From an uncultured Alphaproteobacteria bacterium (GTDB lineage Bacteria > Pseudomonadota > Alphaproteobacteria > RF32 > CAG-239): 7,903 bases of DNA. The translations under genes were made by a program, and so were the position numbers. Below the pieces are notes generated by a model, which was not told the origin of the DNA, made no database searches, and worked only from the letters and a program-made list of their open reading frames with translations. The number at the start of each line of letters is the position of its first letter. Position 1 is the stretch's first letter. Positions 6,040-7,903 of this stretch are shown one piece after another. The stretch is taken from positions 1 through 7,903 of the forward strand of contig CATGXW010000026.1 of NCBI GenBank assembly GCA_949542085.1, given 5' to 3'.

Positions 6040-7095
6040 ATGGCAGAGATAATCAATAAAGATTTTTTGGAAGGAAACGGCAATTTTGATAACGGGTATG
6101 CCGTTGATTTGGATATCCTTAGAGAAGTCGAAACTTATAGGGCGACGATGGAGGATTTGGAAACCGTTTCGGAACAGCATGTTGTTGCTGAAGCAAAAAA
6201 ACAAACCACTCTTTCTGCAAACATTTGGGAAAAAATGGACGTTAATCTGGGAGAGATGGTTAAGAATGTTTTTGAAACTTCGGAACGCCTGATTTTTATT
6301 GTCTGTGACGATAATGTTATTTATCTGAATAAAAAAGCGCGCGCCCTTTTGGGAATTGATGGTTTTCAATCAAGTTCGGAGGGGAGCTTTTTTAACTTTG
6401 TCGATCCTCAGGATTGGAATGTGTTGGCGGATAATATCGGCGGAATGTTGATGGAGCAAAAAAAACTCAATATTCGCTTAAAGACGCTTCAACAGAATGT
6501 TTTTCCTCTAACTCTGTCTGCGGTTTATCTTCCTGACACATCACATTTTTCGTTTATTTTAATCGGCTCTTCTCAGCAGAAAGCCGAAAAAGTTGTGGTT
6601 AATCCTTTGTACGATATCAGTACGGGACTGCCTAATTTTTTCTTGTTTGAGGACCGGCTTCAGGTGGCTGTCAATATGGAGAAGGATAAACAGCAAGCAG
6701 AAGTAAATAGGTTGGCTGTTGTGGCTCTTTCTGTTGATAATGTTGATGTTTTCAGAAATATGCAGCTTGAAGACGCTTTGTATAAAAAGCTGGCATATCA
6801 ATTGGCTCTTGCGCTGGATAAAAAATGTACGGTTGCACGAGGTCTGAAGTATCCTTTTTGGTTTTTGTTGCCGATGGGGAAAGACGGGAATTCTTTGAAT
6901 GATTCTGTTTCGAGGATTAAGAGTGTTTTGGATGCCGGTATAAGTGATAATTTTAATAAGTATGATGTCGCTTACAGTCTTGGGGCAACGGTTTTTCCCG
7001 TGTCGGCTCCGTCTGCCAAAAAGCTTGTTCAATTGACAATTCAAGCGGTAGAGCAGGCTAAAGAAAAGTCGGGAAATGTGATTGTTGAGTTGTAA
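6040..7095 (+). CDS. PAS domain protein with degenerate GGDEF domain, 351 aa
   Basis: Residues 1-75 are a polar, partly helical leader without a membrane segment. Residues about 78-180 look like a PAS sensor domain (ERLIFIVCDDNVIYLNKKARALLGIDG, FVDPQDW). Residues about 188-351 follow the diguanylate cyclase (GGDEF) fold: YDISTGLPN (191-199) for DxLTGLPN, LAVVALSVDNVDVFRN (225-240) for the first metal-binding strand with Asp233, and SLGATVFP plus AVEQAKEKSGN near 313-346 for the C-terminal part. The GGDEF signature itself is replaced by GLKYPFWF near 268-275, so it should not make cyclic di-GMP. No RxxD inhibitory site or EAL domain is evident. It is likely cytoplasmic and may act by binding a ligand or partner. 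It is divergent from the pseudokinase unit and ends at a strong terminator. The ATG at 6040 is preferred over the in-frame TTG at 6031. Confidence 0.88.
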   Translation: MAEIINKDFLEGNGNFDNGYAVDLDILREVETYRATMEDLETVSEQHVVAEAKKQTTLSANIWEKMDVNLGEMVKNVFETSERLIFIVCDDNVIYLNKKARALLGIDGFQSSSEGSFFNFVDPQDWNVLADNIGGMLMEQKKLNIRLKTLQQNVFPLTLSAVYLPDTSHFSFILIGSSQQKAEKVVVNPLYDISTGLPNFFLFEDRLQVAVNMEKDKQQAEVNRLAVVALSVDNVDVFRNMQLEDALYKKLAYQLALALDKKCTVARGLKYPFWFLLPMGKDGNSLNDSVSRIKSVLDAGISDNFNKYDVAYSLGATVFPVSAPSAKKLVQLTIQAVEQAKEKSGNVIVEL

Positions 7096-7128
7096 AAAAA
7101 AGCGCTCCGTTATGGAGCGCTTTTTTTG
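7094..7128. terminator. Strong bidirectional intrinsic terminator
   Basis: A perfect 14-bp stem (7095-7108 with 7114-7127) consists of an A7/T7 base and the GC-rich core GCGCTCC/GGAGCGC, with a GTTAT loop. It gives a T tract on either strand and serves both the PAS/GGDEF-like gene and the convergent Bax inhibitor-1 gene. Confidence 0.93.
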
Positions 7129-7857
7129 TTATCTGCGATCGCCAAACAGTCTTAGCAGCGCCATAAACATGTTAATGAAATCAAGATACAATTCCAAAGC
7201 ACCGACAATTGCTTTTTTGGTCATGACATCATTGCTGTCAGCACCGTTGTAGATGGTGCGGATTTTTTGTGTGTCATAGGCTGTCAATCCGGTGAAGATG
7301 ACAACGGAAAGAATAGACAAAGCGAAATCAAGGCCGCTGCTTTTCATGAAAATATTGACAATGGAAGCAATAATAACGCCCCATAAACCCATAATCATGA
7401 AAGAACCCATTCCGGACAGATCACGTTTGGTGGTGTAGCCGTAAATGCTCATTCCGCCAAAGGTAGCCGCGGTTACCAAGAAGATGCGGGTTACGCTGGA
7501 ACCGGTGTAGGCTAACAATACCGGAGAAAGAGAAATTCCCATAATCGCGGAAAAGCCCCAAAACATTGCCTGAACTTGTTTGGCTGTGCCACGATTGACC
7601 ACGGAACCGAGAGCAATAACCATAATCAGTGGTGCAATGAATGCCAACCAACCGAAAGCGGATAAACCTGTCGGGTAGCCATTGGGAGCAAAATTGTAGA
7701 ACAGACGCAACAAAGGTGTGTTGATAACGACAAAGGCCGCGAGGGCAGAAGCGCACAAACCACCAGCCATATAGTTGTAAACACGCATAAAGTAGCTGCG
7801 CAAACCGGCATCGTAATCAGCGACAGCGGCTGTTTTTGCAAAAGTCTCATTTTCCAT
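7129..7857 (-). CDS. Bax inhibitor-1/YccA-family inner-membrane protein
   Basis: This is a 242-aa polytopic protein of the BI-1 (UPF0005/TMBIM) family. Likely helices lie at about 32-52, 68-87, 97-117, 123-140, 152-171, 178-195 and 218-237, giving the usual seven. The family signature FTGLTAYDTQKI is at 188-199 and the C-terminal YLDFINMFMALLRLFGDRR at 224-242. Asp195 and Asp226 stand where the di-aspartyl pair of B. subtilis YetJ lies, a pair linked to pH-sensitive calcium leak. In bacteria these proteins are thought to act in ion homeostasis or membrane protein quality control (E. coli YccA interacts with FtsH), but the role here is unproven. The start is supported by AAGGA seven bases upstream. 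TATATT-type -10 candidates lie at 7887-7897 on the minus strand; a matching -35 would fall beyond the window edge. It is transcribed alone within the window. Confidence 0.95.
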   Translation of the reverse strand: MENETFAKTAAVADYDAGLRSYFMRVYNYMAGGLCASALAAFVVINTPLLRLFYNFAPNGYPTGLSAFGWLAFIAPLIMVIALGSVVNRGTAKQVQAMFWGFSAIMGISLSPVLLAYTGSSVTRIFLVTAATFGGMSIYGYTTKRDLSGMGSFMIMGLWGVIIASIVNIFMKSSGLDFALSILSVVIFTGLTAYDTQKIRTIYNGADSNDVMTKKAIVGALELYLDFINMFMALLRLFGDRR

Positions 7858-7903
7858 GGAATCATCCTTTTCTAAGTTTTTATCTGAATATAATATAGGG
7901 TAA

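Noticed and set aside
6559..7044. 161-aa minus-strand open frame inside the PAS/GGDEF-like gene
   Set aside because: It is antisense to a gene with clear domain matches, and its composition is low in acidic residues and rich in Q, R and I, as expected for a shadow frame.
7889..7894. TATAAT on the plus strand near the right edge
   Set aside because: No -35-like hexamer lies 15-19 bases upstream and no plus-strand gene follows within the window.

Overview
The window looks like chromosomal DNA of an AT-rich alphaproteobacterium. The main evidence is a RluD-type pseudouridine synthase followed directly by the heat-shock sigma factor RpoH, with a small DUF6476-like membrane protein diverging from the synthase. 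This arrangement is typical of Alphaproteobacteria. The modest G+C content, the A/T-rich spacers and the many proteins without a recognisable family suggest an uncultured, possibly host-associated lineage, but that placement is inference. No rRNA, tRNA, CRISPR array, insertion sequence or phage gene is visible.

Layout from left to right. (1) 1-79: spacer with a good sigma-70-type promoter firing leftward out of the window. (2) 80-1319, minus strand: a two-gene overlapping unit, a one-TM DUF6476-like protein followed by an unrecognised 314-aa acidic/coiled-coil protein. (3) 1320-1391: divergent promoter region whose two -10 boxes lie on top of each other. (4) 1392-3390, plus strand: rluD-like gene, a 148-bp spacer that ends in a possible Shine-Dalgarno-masking hairpin, then rpoH, closed by a bidirectional terminator. 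(5) 3415-5906, minus strand: a 671-aa tail-anchored pseudokinase translationally coupled (ATGA overlap) to a 159-aa multi-TM protein. (6) 5907-6039: divergent regulatory spacer with two inverted-repeat elements. (7) 6040-7095, plus strand: a PAS protein with a degenerate GGDEF domain, closed by a 14-bp-stem bidirectional terminator. (8) 7129-7857, minus strand: a Bax inhibitor-1/YccA-family membrane protein.

The housekeeping half (RluD for 23S rRNA modification, RpoH for the heat-shock response) is ordinary. The less usual half is 3415-7095: a kinase-fold protein lacking the beta3 lysine and the catalytic-loop aspartate, its membrane partner, and a divergently transcribed PAS/GGDEF-like protein that lacks the GGDEF signature. 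All three keep domain folds but have lost key catalytic residues or have no known catalytic role. This suggests a membrane-linked sensory or scaffolding module that works by binding rather than catalysis. That is an inference from residues and gene order; no function is demonstrated by the sequence.
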